Source: ASV31 sp965229765 (lineage in GTDB: Bacteria > Pseudomonadota > Alphaproteobacteria > Rhodobacterales > Rhodobacteraceae). From it: DNA of 64,000 nucleotides. Numbering within the stretch: position 1 is the first letter of the stretch; each line of letters starts with the position of its first letter. Of this stretch, positions 26,401 to 35,160 are shown piece by piece. The DNA lies in the NCBI GenBank assembly GCA_965229765.1, contig CBDDJT010000002.1, positions 992,001-1,056,000 of the forward strand, written 5' to 3'. Under the pieces are notes generated by a model. It was not told the origin of the DNA, ran no database searches, and worked only from the letters and a program-made list of their open reading frames with translations. The translations under genes were made by a program, and so were the position numbers.

Positions 26401-26871
26401 CAAACAGGATGAATTACATGTCGGCCCTCATGGGCATCCCACGCGATTCAGGTCTTGGGCCGGACGCTTTGGAACCCGGCGTGACCCTTTATCGAAGATG
26501 GCCCTTACCTTTGGCGGCCCCGGGTCACATCCTTGCGCCCCAAATGGCGAAGTATAGGCCACCAAAATACACCTCCCCCTCTCAGTCAAATATTTAGTAT
26601 GTCACGCACTATTTTGCATTGTCAGATCCAAGCGCCACTAAATGTGCATTTCTTGCTTTTCCATGGGATCTGGACAAAGCGGCACCTGTGGATAACTCTG
26701 ACTCCAAAGTCGTCGCAGATACAAACCTCTTCAAGTGCTGGCCTTGCAAGGTGCGTTTCTGCTTTGCGACGACGTCTCGTTGAGATCGTCGCTCGTTGGA
26801 CATGAAGCGTCCGCAATCCAAACTTGACCGGCAGCGCCTGGCGTCAAGATGTCGAAAGCTCGGAGAGAAAT
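26401..26871. other. AT-richer stretch without a supported gene
   Basis: The base composition between about 26530 and 26760 is clearly more AT-rich than the surroundings. Only short frames without family resemblance are present. It probably marks foreign or decayed DNA between the IS630 stump and the MreB-like fragment. Confidence 0.5.
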
Positions 26872-27309
26872 TTGATTTCAAATTCACCCACGGAATTCGG
26901 TCAGCCTCCGTTCCTTGCAATCGATGTTGGGACATCGAAGGTTGCCGTGCAGACTTGCGGGTCCGAGTCTGTAGACTCCGTGCCCTTCGTTGCGGCCTTC
27001 GACAAGAGGCGCCGCGGCCGAGAAGAGGCGAAACATTGTCTCGGAGATACCGTCAAGCGGGTGCCGGGGGGTTCACCGGCCGGAATCGAAGTCGTGCGCC
27101 CCATGGCGGCAGGCGCCGGCGGAAACTTCGGTGCCGCCGTCGCGGTTGCCTCTGTCCTGAGAACCCTTGACCGGAACTTTCTGGCAGAGTGCCTGAGCAC
27201 GGCAGGAATCACACGGCGGATACCTGTGGCATCGCACATGGCCGCATTGGCGCGTGGCGTCCCGGATTGCCGCGACCGGCGCGGAACCTGCGCTGCGGAG
27301 GCGACGTGA
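26872..27309 (+). pseudogene. MreB/actin-like protein fragment
   Basis: About 145 residues from TTG 26872 (GGAGAG just upstream). The N-terminus reads PPFLAIDVGTSKVAVQTCG, matching the first phosphate loop of MreB (DLGTANT-type), and EEAKHCLGD followed by GIEVVRPMAAG matches the MreB segment around DAKxMLGRTPGxIxAIRPMKDG. MreB is normally near 340 residues, and the second phosphate loop and everything after it are missing. It is either a truncated gene or a very divergent short homologue. The neighbouring mobile-element debris favours a remnant. Confidence 0.45.
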
Positions 27310-27517
27310 TGACCGCGTCGATCTGCACCCACTTCCTGCGTCACCACGGTTTCGAGAGCGGAACGGCCGGGGCGGAGGTGGACCGGGCCCTTGAACCGGA
27401 GTTCGCCGTGGTTCGTGGACCGGGGCGACTTGGAGGCGGCCAGCGGACGCGGGCGCGGAAGCCGCGTCTGGCGTTCTTCGGTTCTCGCAGCAGCCGCCCG
27501 ATTTTGCCGCAGGTGCC

Positions 27518-28348
27518 GTGTCTACAGAATTTTGCCCGACCATGAAGCGCGTTGCACGACAGATCGCGCAAGGCGCAGGGCATGGCCGCGAGGAGCCTTC
27601 AACAGTGACGTTCGATGCAGTGACGACTGACGCCACCCTGCGCGCAATCCCCAAGACGAGGCCCGCCGTGATCCGGCCCGTCGCGCCCCAGCCGCCCGAG
27701 TTGCCCCAGCCGCCGGGGACACGCGGAGAGAAACGGCACAGGCACCAGACGTCGAGCCGGCTGTCCGGCATTCGCCGGCGGCGCGGCATGGCAAAGGCCC
27801 TATACCCGGTCCCCTTCATTCTGCTGGCGCTGCTTGGCTATGCGGTGATCCAAAGCCCCATCCAGGCCGCCCTTGTGCTCGATTCACTGCCGCCGCCGAT
27901 CGTTGATGCAACCGCGCCCCAGGTGGCGGGAACCGGGTCCGAGATCACCGCGCCCATTCGGCCCGGCGTGCCGAACGATCCTCTGGTGCGGGCGTCGACC
28001 CCGCCCGCCCTGACCGTGCACTACGCGACAGAGGTTGTTGCCGTCAGCCCTTGGGCGCTTGCCACTCCGCAAGCGGTCCTGACGTCCGTGCGCCCCGTGT
28101 TGCGGCCCGTGCCCCGCCCCGACGGCGCCCCAGAGCCGGGCATCATGGTCAGCCGGGCCCCGAGGGCCAGCGTCGCGACCCCGGCGGTCGAGGCGGAGGA
28201 AGATGCGCCGGCGATCCCCTCGGACGTGCTGGCGCGGATTTCGACCGTCTGTGGCAAGCCCAGGCTGATCGCGACGATACAGACTGAACGGTCGGGGCGA
28301 TCCCCGTTGGTGGAATACCGCTTCGCCTGCGACGACGACGAAAGCTAG
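27518..28348 (+). CDS. Hypothetical single-pass membrane protein
   Basis: A frame of 276 residues from GTG 27518; the ATG at 27542 is an equally possible start and neither has a clear ribosome binding site. A Pro/Arg-rich N-terminal region (RPVAPQPPELPQPPGTRG) is followed by one membrane segment near residues 92-112 (LYPVPFILLALLGYAVIQSP), then a Pro/Ala-rich linker and a small C-terminal domain with two cysteines (VCGKPRLIAT ... YRFACDDD). No family recognised. The topology suggests an anchor with a periplasmic tail. Confidence 0.55.
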   Translation: MSTEFCPTMKRVARQIAQGAGHGREEPSTVTFDAVTTDATLRAIPKTRPAVIRPVAPQPPELPQPPGTRGEKRHRHQTSSRLSGIRRRRGMAKALYPVPFILLALLGYAVIQSPIQAALVLDSLPPPIVDATAPQVAGTGSEITAPIRPGVPNDPLVRASTPPALTVHYATEVVAVSPWALATPQAVLTSVRPVLRPVPRPDGAPEPGIMVSRAPRASVATPAVEAEEDAPAIPSDVLARISTVCGKPRLIATIQTERSGRSPLVEYRFACDDDES

Positions 28349-28599
28349 GTGCGTGACGGTGTCGGATGTCTGACGCTGGACAAGATGATCCTGACCGAGG
28401 CGGCACCGGGCAACTTCTGAGCCCTTCGCGCCGCCGGAAATGCGTAGTCCATGTGCGGCAGGCGCTTGGCCTGCCGGAGCGCCGCGCCTGCCGCACGTCG
28501 GGACAGCACCGCTCGACCCAAAGCTGGGCTGCTGAGGGCCGCGCTGGCGAAGCGCAGTTGACCGTGGGCTTCATCGAGCTGGCGCGCGCGTGTGCGTCT
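28349..28599. other. Spacer between membrane-protein gene and IS30 remnant
   Basis: No gene is supported. The frame of the IS30 remnant is open through this stretch but shows no transposase similarity, so it is likely a fused junction sequence. Confidence 0.4.
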
Positions 28600-28827
28600 T
28601 GGCGGAAAGGCGGCATCGAGAACAAGAACGGCAGGATCAGACGATGGCTGCCATGCTCGACCGATCTCGATGGTATGACCGGCGAAGACATTCAGGACAG
28701 CGCCATGACGCGGAACCTGACGGCCAGAAAATGCCGCGGCTTCAAGACACCGGCCGAGGTCTTCCCTGACGTCCCTGAAAAGAGCCTGACGATCCGCTTC
28801 AATGCATCCGTTGCGCTTGGCCTCTGA
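28600..28827 (+). pseudogene. IS30-family transposase, C-terminal remnant
   Basis: About 75 residues with the hallmark IS30 end: WRKGGIENKNGRIRRWLP (normally PWQRG...EN, holding the last catalytic Glu), then NLTARKCRGFKTPAEVF and a TIRFNASVAL ending. The upstream two thirds with the first two catalytic Asp residues are absent. A relic of an insertion or deletion event. Confidence 0.75.
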
Positions 28828-28843
28828 CTCCGCCCTCGCCTTG

Positions 28844-29455
28844 TCAGGCGCGCCGCGCCGCCATGCGGGCAACGAGTGTGATCGACAACCCAACCACAAC
28901 AAAACTGACAAGCAGCCCCGCGATCGATAACGCCAGACCGTTCCAGCCCAACTCGGGGAGGTTGAGGAAGGGGTACGGATAGAACCCGCTGAACGACGCG
29001 CGGATCAAAATGTAGGTACAATAAAACACCGGCCACACGACCCACATCCCGAGGTCGGCCAGCCTCAGCGCGGGCTTAGGGGCAAGAAAGAACCACCAGA
29101 GCACTGACAAGGCTGGTACAACTGTGTGAACGCCATGGTCCGCCCAGAAGGCCAGGCCGACGAACTCCACCAAATGCGCGAGGAGCAGATGATAGACAAT
29201 GCCCACAATCACAATTGCAACGACCACTGCTTTGATCCACCTGATCGAAACCTGGCGTCCGGCAGCAATCAAGGCCATCACTATCATGACGATGGCATTG
29301 GTTAGGATCGTGAAGAACTGTGATAGATAGGATATTGCTTCGAGGATGCCGCCATCTTCGCCAGCCCGCAGATAAATGCGGGTGAGAAGCGTGACCGCCG
29401 CTACGACCGAAATTCCCAGGGCCGCCCGCCGCGCTCTTGTGTTGTAGCCAGTCAT
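28844..29455 (-). CDS. Pr6Pr-type six-helix membrane protein
   Basis: About 203 residues from ATG 29455 (upstream in-frame TTG codons to 29470 are possible). Six hydrophobic segments are visible. LSQFFTILTNAIVMIVMALIA, the HLLLAHLVEFVGLAFWADHGVHTVVP region and WVVWPVFYCTYILIRASFSGFYPYPFLN are typical of the Pr6Pr / FAR-17a-AIG1-like family, in which the Thr/Asn and His residues of helices 2 and 4 are conserved. Some eukaryotic relatives hydrolyse lipid esters; bacterial function is unknown. It stands alone between IS and phage debris. Confidence 0.75.
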   Translation of the reverse strand: MTGYNTRARRAALGISVVAAVTLLTRIYLRAGEDGGILEAISYLSQFFTILTNAIVMIVMALIAAGRQVSIRWIKAVVVAIVIVGIVYHLLLAHLVEFVGLAFWADHGVHTVVPALSVLWWFFLAPKPALRLADLGMWVVWPVFYCTYILIRASFSGFYPYPFLNLPELGWNGLALSIAGLLVSFVVVGLSITLVARMAARRA

Positions 29456-29474
29456 AATCAACAAATACAACTCT

Positions 29475-30130
29475 CTAGTATGCGGGCATGTCGACTTTAT
29501 GGCTGATGAGGTTCAACCCATTCTCCCCATTAGCAGAGCTTGTCGCTGCCGCAATCGCTTTGCAAGGGGGGCGCTTGGCAAACTGGATGAACTGGCCCCG
29601 TTTCCAGTCATCAAGGCGCGCATATAGAGTGACCGCAACGTCAACGAGCGCCACAGCGATGAAGACCCGGCGAGGCGCATCCAGGCAGGGCACCAGCGGA
29701 AGGACGGCAGACTGAGTCTGCGCAAGTACGGTCTGCGCAAGCCCTACCCTGACAGCCCCGCCACCTTTCATGGTGTGGCTTTGCGCCAGAACCGCGCGCG
29801 CGGGGGGCGCTTCGTCGGCGAAGGCAGTCGCGCGGATCGGGAACCGCTCGCCCCACTGGCGCGCGGGGCCGAGATCGACATGGATGAAACCCGAGCGCGG
29901 TTAGAAGCCAAACCCGGGGAAGCCAGCCGCGCGTGCTGCCACCTCGAAGGCCGCCGGGTCGTGGTGCGTCATGGCGATGTCAAAGGCGGCGCCTTCGAGG
30001 TGCTTGGACCGGGTGGCGCCCCCCGACGGCACGGTTGTGCTTGGGGCTTACGCACGATCAGCGGCTTGCCCAGCCGGTCGCGGAGCGCCTGCAGCGTGTC
30101 GGACGCGGGTTCGTTGATGGGCCGCTTGCC
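29475..30130 (-). pseudogene. Phage-type peptidase M15 (D-Ala-D-Ala carboxypeptidase) remnant
   Basis: Minus-strand pieces read RPINEPASDTLQALRDRLGKPLIVR, then after a small deletion and frame change NRAVGGATRSKHLEGAAFDI, then GFPGFGF-stop-PRSGFIHVDLGPARQWGERF. SKHLEGAAFD and FIHVDLG carry the zinc-binding His/Asp/His set of M15 peptidases. The TAA at 29901-29903 replaces the Tyr codon expected in GFYPRS. A frame continues to 29475 with a hydrophobic stretch. Decayed lysis gene. Confidence 0.65.
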
Positions 30131-30382
30131 GGTGCCCCGGCACGCGATCCCGGCCAGCAGCGCCAGCATCACACCGATGGTGATCATGGGTACAGCGGTC
30201 TGCAGTGCGGTGCGGCGCACCAGACGGATGCAGTCGCGCAAGGATCGCAGGTCGCGGATAGCGGGCGCGGCCTCTTCACCCTCTAGGCCGACATCGGCGC
30301 GCGCGCGTTTGGCGCCCTTCTCGGCAGCGCGTGCCAGCATGGCCTCAAGCTCGGCATCGGGCATCCGCACGAAACCAAGCAT
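30131..30382 (-). pseudogene. DUF6127-like phage protein, fused to the peptidase remnant
   Basis: Starts at ATG 30382 with MLGFVRMPDAELEAMLARAA, followed by LRSLRDCIRLVRRTALQT and one membrane helix (MITIGVMLALLAGIA). From memory this matches small prophage/GTA-region proteins (DUF6127) of Rhodobacterales. Its stop codon is gone and the frame runs into the M15 peptidase remnant, pointing to a deletion. Confidence 0.5.
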
Positions 30383-30653
30383 GACCCCGCCCTTCTGTGC
30401 CGCCAGAGCCACGGTACGGATCAGGCGAAACGGCACCTCCGTGCCGCTTTCGCCGGCAAATACCTCGCCCGCTTGAGCCGCGTTGAAGGACAGGCGCGTC
30501 GGCCTTGCCCTTCGCGATACCCACGATCAGCGCGTCGGAGGCCGGGTCGGCGCGGCCCTGATTGTCGGGGAACCCGGCATGGGCAGCGCTGGTCTCGACA
30601 TTTGCGAAACGTGCGCGCAGGGCATCCAGAAGACCGAAGGTATCGGCGATCAC
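30383..30653 (-). pseudogene. Unrecognised phage-like frames downstream of the dimethylglycine dehydrogenase gene
   Basis: A frame of 102 residues begins at GTG 30653, overlapping the TGA of the upstream enzyme gene, and reads IADTFGLLDALRARFANVET. A second frame, NAAQAGEVFAGESGTEVPFR, continues in register with the DUF6127-like remnant. The two look like one gene with a frameshift near 30490. Family unknown. Confidence 0.35.
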
Positions 30654-33085
30654 TGGACGCGTTCCAGAGAGGCTTCGACGTCCCGCAGGCGCAGGCCCTT
30701 GGGGTCAAAGGGCGGTTCGGCCAGCACGCGGGCCTTGTGCGGACGTCCGAGGATGGCGACGTGCACCATGTCACCCGGTTTGGCGCAGCCGGCCTTGAGA
30801 TAGGCGAGCGCGAGGGATTGGTTGACGTGAAAGCCGTAACCACCCGAAGACACCTGCCCGACAGGAGTGCCATCGGGCAGAAAGATCGGCTCGGAGCCCG
30901 TGGCGTCGGCCTCGGACGCATCGATCGAGAGCAGCACCATTTCCTCTCGCGGAGCAAGTGCTTCGATCTTCAGCCAGCTGTCCTTGTTGAGGAAATCCTT
31001 GTCGCGCTTGATCAGCGCTGCAAGGCCCGATTCCTGCGGCCAGTATTCCGGGGAATAGTCGCGGCCCCATGAGCCATACCCCTTTTCAAGGCGCAGCGAC
31101 ATCAGGGCCCGGCTGCCTACGGGGCCCGCGCCCAGTTCTTTTCCGGCCTCGAGAAGGGCTGCGTAGAGCGTGGCCTGTTCGGCCTCGGCGCAGTGCAGTT
31201 CCCAGCCAAGATCACCGGTAAACGACACGCGCAGTGCGAGGCATTCGACACCCGCCACGGTGATGCGCCGGGACCGGAAGAACGGGAAGGCCGCGTTGGA
31301 GAGGTCGGCATCCGTGAGGCGCTTGAGAAGGGTGCGGGATTTCGGGCCCGCGACGTTGAAGCCGCAGGTGGCCTCGGTCAGGCTTTCGAATATGGTGCCT
31401 TCGGGCAAGGGAAGCGCCCGGAAGAAACGCTGGTGAAAGCGTTCCGCCGCGCCGCCGCCGAGGACCCAGAATTCATCCTCTGCCAGCCGCGTGACGGTGA
31501 AATCGCCAGCCACGCCGCCGCGCTTGCCGATCAGCGGCGTCAGGCAGGACCGGCCGATGACGGTGGGCATATTGTTGGGGAACAGCGCGTTCAGCCAATC
31601 CTCGGCCCCGGCGCCCTTGACCCGATATATGGCGAAGTTGGAGATGTCGATTATGCCCGCGCTGTCGCGCAGCATTCGGGCCTCGCGCCCCACCACATCC
31701 CACCACGGTTGGCGCGCATAGCCCGCGCTGTCCGGGACGGACGAGTCAAAGAAAAGCGGGTGTTCCCAGCCATAATTCATCCCGAACCGGGCGCCCAGTT
31801 CGGCCTGCATGGCATAGGCCGGGCGCATGCGCACCGGGCGGCCCGCCTCGCGCTCTTCGCCGGCGAAGTGGATCTTGAAACGGTGGGCGTACTGATCCTC
31901 CACCCGCGCCTTGGTGAAGGCCTTGCCCGCCCAATGGCCGTAGCGCGCGAGGTCCCAGCCGAAGAGATCGAGCGACGGCTCGCCTTCCACGATCCATTCG
32001 GCGGCAAGCTTGCCCAGGCCGCCGTTCTGGGAGAAGCCCGGAATGATGCCGTTGCAGCAGAAATAGCCAGTCAACTCGGGGACCGGGCCGAACAGCGCGC
32101 TGGAATCGGGCGACCAGATCATCGGGCCGTTGATCACCCGCTTGATGCCCGCCGTGCCAACCACGGGCACCCGGTCGATGGCGCGCATCATGTTGGGCTC
32201 GATCCGTTCCAGATCATCGGCGAACAGTTCATGCCCGAAACCCTGTGGCGTGCCGTCCTCGGCCCAGAATTTCATGTCCCTCTCGTAGGCGCCGACCAGC
32301 AGGCCCTTGCCTTCCTGCCGCAGGTAATATTCCCCGTCGCGGTCGGCGACGGATGGCAGGCGGCGGTCCATCGCCGCGATCTCGGCAATGGTTTCCGTCA
32401 CGAAATACTGGTGCTCGGTGGGTATGAGCGGCAGCTCGATCCCCGCCATCGCGGCCACTTCGCGGGCCCAGAGACCGGCAGCGTTGATCACCCAGGGGGT
32501 TGCGATATCGCCCTTGTCGGTGCGCACGATCCACGAGCCGTCAGGCTGCTGTTCGGTCGCCGTGACGGGTGTGAACCGGTGGATTTCGGCGCCGCGCTGC
32601 CGCGCGTCCAGCGCATAGGCGTTGGTGACGCCCGAAGGGTCGACGTTGCCGCCATCGGGCTCGTACATGATGCAGCGAATGCCGTCGAAGTCCACCAGCG
32701 GGTGCAGACGCTCGGCCTCGTCACGGCTGACCTCGTGGAAGTTCATGCCGTAGCGACGCGCCTTGGCCTCTTGCAGACGCAACTGGTATTCGCGGTCCTG
32801 GGTCTGCGCGAGATAGAGCGAACCGGGCTGAAAAACGCCGCACGATTGGCCGGTTTCCTTTTCCAACTCCTTGTAAAGGTTCATCGTATAATGCTGGAGG
32901 CGCGAGATGTTCGTGCTGTCATGCAGCCCGTGAATATTGGCCGCCGCGTGCCAGGTGGAGCCTGACGTCAACTCGGAGCGCTCCAGCAGCACCACATCGG
33001 ACCAACCCGCCCTGGCCAGATGGTAAAGGATGGAGCAGCCGACAACGCCGCCTCCGATGACGACAGCCTGAGCATGAGTTTTCAT
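30650..33085 (-). CDS. Dimethylglycine/sarcosine dehydrogenase-like flavoprotein (DAO + GcvT)
   Basis: A protein of 811 residues starting MKTHAQAVVIGGGVVG, where the FAD P-loop GGGVVG sits directly at the N-terminus; an upstream in-frame start to 33124 is less likely. The DAO domain covers about 1-380 with SGSTWHAAANIHGLH, where the covalent-flavin His would lie. It is followed by the FAO_M middle region and a folate-binding GcvT domain (about 420-800), with FNVAGPKSRTLLKRL and GDLGWELHC. It would oxidatively demethylate dimethylglycine or a related N-methyl compound and pass the C1 unit to tetrahydrofolate. Intact, although its neighbours are decayed. Confidence 0.85.
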   Translation of the reverse strand: MKTHAQAVVIGGGVVGCSILYHLARAGWSDVVLLERSELTSGSTWHAAANIHGLHDSTNISRLQHYTMNLYKELEKETGQSCGVFQPGSLYLAQTQDREYQLRLQEAKARRYGMNFHEVSRDEAERLHPLVDFDGIRCIMYEPDGGNVDPSGVTNAYALDARQRGAEIHRFTPVTATEQQPDGSWIVRTDKGDIATPWVINAAGLWAREVAAMAGIELPLIPTEHQYFVTETIAEIAAMDRRLPSVADRDGEYYLRQEGKGLLVGAYERDMKFWAEDGTPQGFGHELFADDLERIEPNMMRAIDRVPVVGTAGIKRVINGPMIWSPDSSALFGPVPELTGYFCCNGIIPGFSQNGGLGKLAAEWIVEGEPSLDLFGWDLARYGHWAGKAFTKARVEDQYAHRFKIHFAGEEREAGRPVRMRPAYAMQAELGARFGMNYGWEHPLFFDSSVPDSAGYARQPWWDVVGREARMLRDSAGIIDISNFAIYRVKGAGAEDWLNALFPNNMPTVIGRSCLTPLIGKRGGVAGDFTVTRLAEDEFWVLGGGAAERFHQRFFRALPLPEGTIFESLTEATCGFNVAGPKSRTLLKRLTDADLSNAAFPFFRSRRITVAGVECLALRVSFTGDLGWELHCAEAEQATLYAALLEAGKELGAGPVGSRALMSLRLEKGYGSWGRDYSPEYWPQESGLAALIKRDKDFLNKDSWLKIEALAPREEMVLLSIDASEADATGSEPIFLPDGTPVGQVSSGGYGFHVNQSLALAYLKAGCAKPGDMVHVAILGRPHKARVLAEPPFDPKGLRLRDVEASLERVQ

Positions 33086-33120
33086 ATGGTTCATCTCTTG
33101 GTGTTTTGAGGGACCACCAG

Positions 33121-33945
33121 TCAAGCGTTGGTGCTGGCCTTGTCGGTGGCTTGGGTGTTTTCGATCCGTGTCAGCCAGTCGGGGTCCATTTCGGGAACCG
33201 ACGACAACAGCAATTTCGTGTAATCCGGGCAGGGCGGCGACGGGTCAAGGTTCTTGGGGCCGTGTTCGACGACAGCGCCCTTGGTCATCACCACGATCTC
33301 GTCCGGGATTGCGGAGACGGTCGCAATGTCATGCGTGACGGACAGGTACGAGATGTTCTTTTCCTTTTTCAGGCGCATCAGCGGCTTCGGGATGCACTCC
33401 TGCACGATCTGGTCGAGCGCCGATGTCATGGGTTGCAATTGCCCGCCAGATGCGTGGTGCGGATAGCGGCCGCCGATGGTTTCCGGGTTGGGCAGCGGGA
33501 GCACGCGGAAAAGCTCAATCGCGTCCTCGACCGCCTCCGCATGTCCCATGTTCCCGTCGCGGACCGCGCAGGCCGCGGTCTGGTCGATCAAGCGATGCGC
33601 CGGGTTGAAACTGGCAGCCGCCGCTTGCGCAACACTGGTCAGATGCGCACCCCAAAGCGCGCGTTTGGTCGCCTCGTCCGCCTTCGCCAAATCCACGCCG
33701 TCAAACATGATCGACCCGCCCGAGATACGGCAGCCCGATTTCGTCTAGCCCATTGCCGCCAAGCCAAGCGTCGACTTGCGTGCGCCGCTTTCGCCGATCA
33801 GGCCCATGACATGGCCCCGACGCAAGGTCAGGTGGATGCGCGAGTTGATCGGGTTCCACTTCACGTCCGAGAAGCCTTTGACCTTCAGATCGCGGATGGC
33901 GGATCACGAGAAGCACGTCGCTGTCAGAGGTCATCGCGCAATCCA
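33121..33945 (-). pseudogene. Decayed ABC transporter ATPase, DppD/OppD type
   Basis: The N-terminal part (about 33750-33930) reads HVMGLIGESGARKSTLGLAA, a Walker A in which the usual G-K-S/T context is GARKST, followed by an in-frame TAG near 33747. The remaining frame of 195 residues (33121-33708) keeps LWGAHLTSVAQAAAASFNP and SVTHDIATVSAIPDEIVVM. Between them HHASGGQLQPMTSALDQIV shows a deletion that joins the signature motif to the region after Walker B. Nonfunctional. Confidence 0.75.
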
Positions 33946-34535
33946 CTGCTTTTCTGGAGGAACCAATCGACGATGACGTTCACGCCGACGGTGATCAGGG
34001 CGATCGCCGTCGCCGGACCAAGTGGCGTGATCGCGGCCCGAAGGCCAAACTGCGCAAACTGGATCAACTGCGCCGTTTCTCGCACCATGGAGCCCCGGTT
34101 GGCGGTTGGCGGCTGGATGCCGACCCCCAGAAACGACGGTGACGCGATGGTCAGGAACACAAAGCAGAAGCGCAGCCTGAATTCGGCCACCAGCGGCGGC
34201 ATGATGTTCGGCAGGATCTCGCGGCGCATCATCCAGCCCAGACCTTCGCCGCGCAGGCGGGCGGCCTCGATACAATCCATGACTGCCACGTTGACGGCCA
34301 CCGCGTGGGTTGGGCGGAAGACGCGGGTACTGTCGATGATGGCGATGATGGCGATGATGGCGATGATGGCGATGATGGCGATGATGGCGATGATGGCGAT
34401 GATGATCGGGCTAGTCGCGTTGGATCCAAAGATCGACAGCAGCATCAGCGCAAAGATCAGCGATGGAATGGCCATCAACACATCCACGCCGCGGCTGATC
34501 AACTGGTCCAGCCGGATCGGGTTGATGGCCGCCAC
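33924..34535 (-). pseudogene. DppC-type permease fragment carrying a tandem repeat
   Basis: A frame of 203 residues. The N-terminal half of a DppC permease is missing. It starts at DQLISRGVDVLMAIPSLIFA, keeps the EAA region AARLRGEGLGWMMRREILPN and IASPSFLGVGIQPPTANRG, and is interrupted by an (Ala-Ile-Ile)n run encoded by 9-bp repeats. It overlaps the downstream ATPase remnant and probably belongs to the same decayed importer. Confidence 0.7.
34335..34404. repeat. 9-bp tandem repeat, unit GATGATGGC
   Basis: Seven perfect copies (34335-34397) plus a partial eighth (34398-34404). On the minus strand it encodes Ile-Ile-Ala repeats inside the permease remnant. The unit length preserves the frame. 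Confidence 0.95.
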
Positions 34536-34921
34536 CAGACCAAGCCCGCCACCGGGTGGGCGAGGTTGAACGCGATCACCGTTGCGATCGGCGCACCGGC
34601 GTTGGGCAGGGCGTGGCGCAGGTTGATTTGGCGCGGGGTCTCTCCCTTGGAGCGCGCCATGTCGAGTTCGCGCCGGAAGGGCGCCACCGTTTCCCCGGTG
34701 GCCGCCTGACCAAGGGCCGCTTTACCGAAATCAACGGGGAGCATGTTGATCACGCTGAGAATGATGACCGACACCGGAAACAGCGTGAGGAGGCCAAGGC
34801 CCAGCCGTTTCGTGATTGTGGAGAAAAGCGGGTTCAAGCCTGCATTTCCTTTTTCCTGCATCCGCGCATCCAGCGCTCCGTAGAGGCGCGACGCCCAATG
34901 ATCTTTCGCGGCGCTGTGCAA
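34499..34921 (-). pseudogene. DppB-type permease fragment with internal deletion
   Basis: A frame of 140 residues. The N-terminal helix and periplasmic loop (ITKRLGLGLLTLFPVSVIIL and GQAATGETVAPFRREL) are joined directly to the EAA/C-terminal region (ELDMARSKGETPRQINLRHA, then LPNAGAPIATVIAFNLAHPV). About 150 residues that normally lie between are missing, and the end is frameshifted into the DppC remnant. Nonfunctional. Confidence 0.7.
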
Positions 34922-34942
34922 GGCTATTCAGCCACGCGCAAA

Positions 34943-34997
34943 TCCCCGCACAAAAAAAACGACGTCATGCTCCCACCAAGAATTGATTGTGCGGGGA
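34943..34997. promoter_or_regulatory. 11-bp inverted repeat in the divergent promoter of the decayed ABC locus
   Basis: TCCCCGCACAA (34943-34953) and TTGTGCGGGGA (34987-34997) are exact reverse complements 33 nt apart. They lie between the divergent DppB and binding-protein remnants. Either a widely spaced operator pair or a large stem. Confidence 0.45.
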
Positions 34998-35160
34998 AGC
35001 GTTTGTCATACGCTCGGCGCACGAGACAGAGCGCCCGCACAGGCGAATTGTCTTGCCCAATGCCATCGCTCTGTGGGGGTGGATTTGCCCCAGAGCTATT
35101 CAGATCGGGGAGCCATCGGATCATGCGTAAGATCAAGGATCCGTTCATTGACCGACAGCG

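Noticed and set aside
31193..32965. 590-codon plus-strand frame opposite the dimethylglycine dehydrogenase gene
   Set aside because: Antisense shadow with no recognised domain.
34335..34404. Possible CRISPR-like repeat array
   Set aside because: The units are 9 bp and directly adjacent, with no spacers; it is a simple tandem repeat.
34305..34709. Plus-strand frame with a striking Gly-Asp-Asp repeat, resembling a calcium-binding repeat protein
   Set aside because: It is the antisense reading of the 9-bp repeat within the DppC-type permease remnant; there is no ribosome binding site and no other domain.
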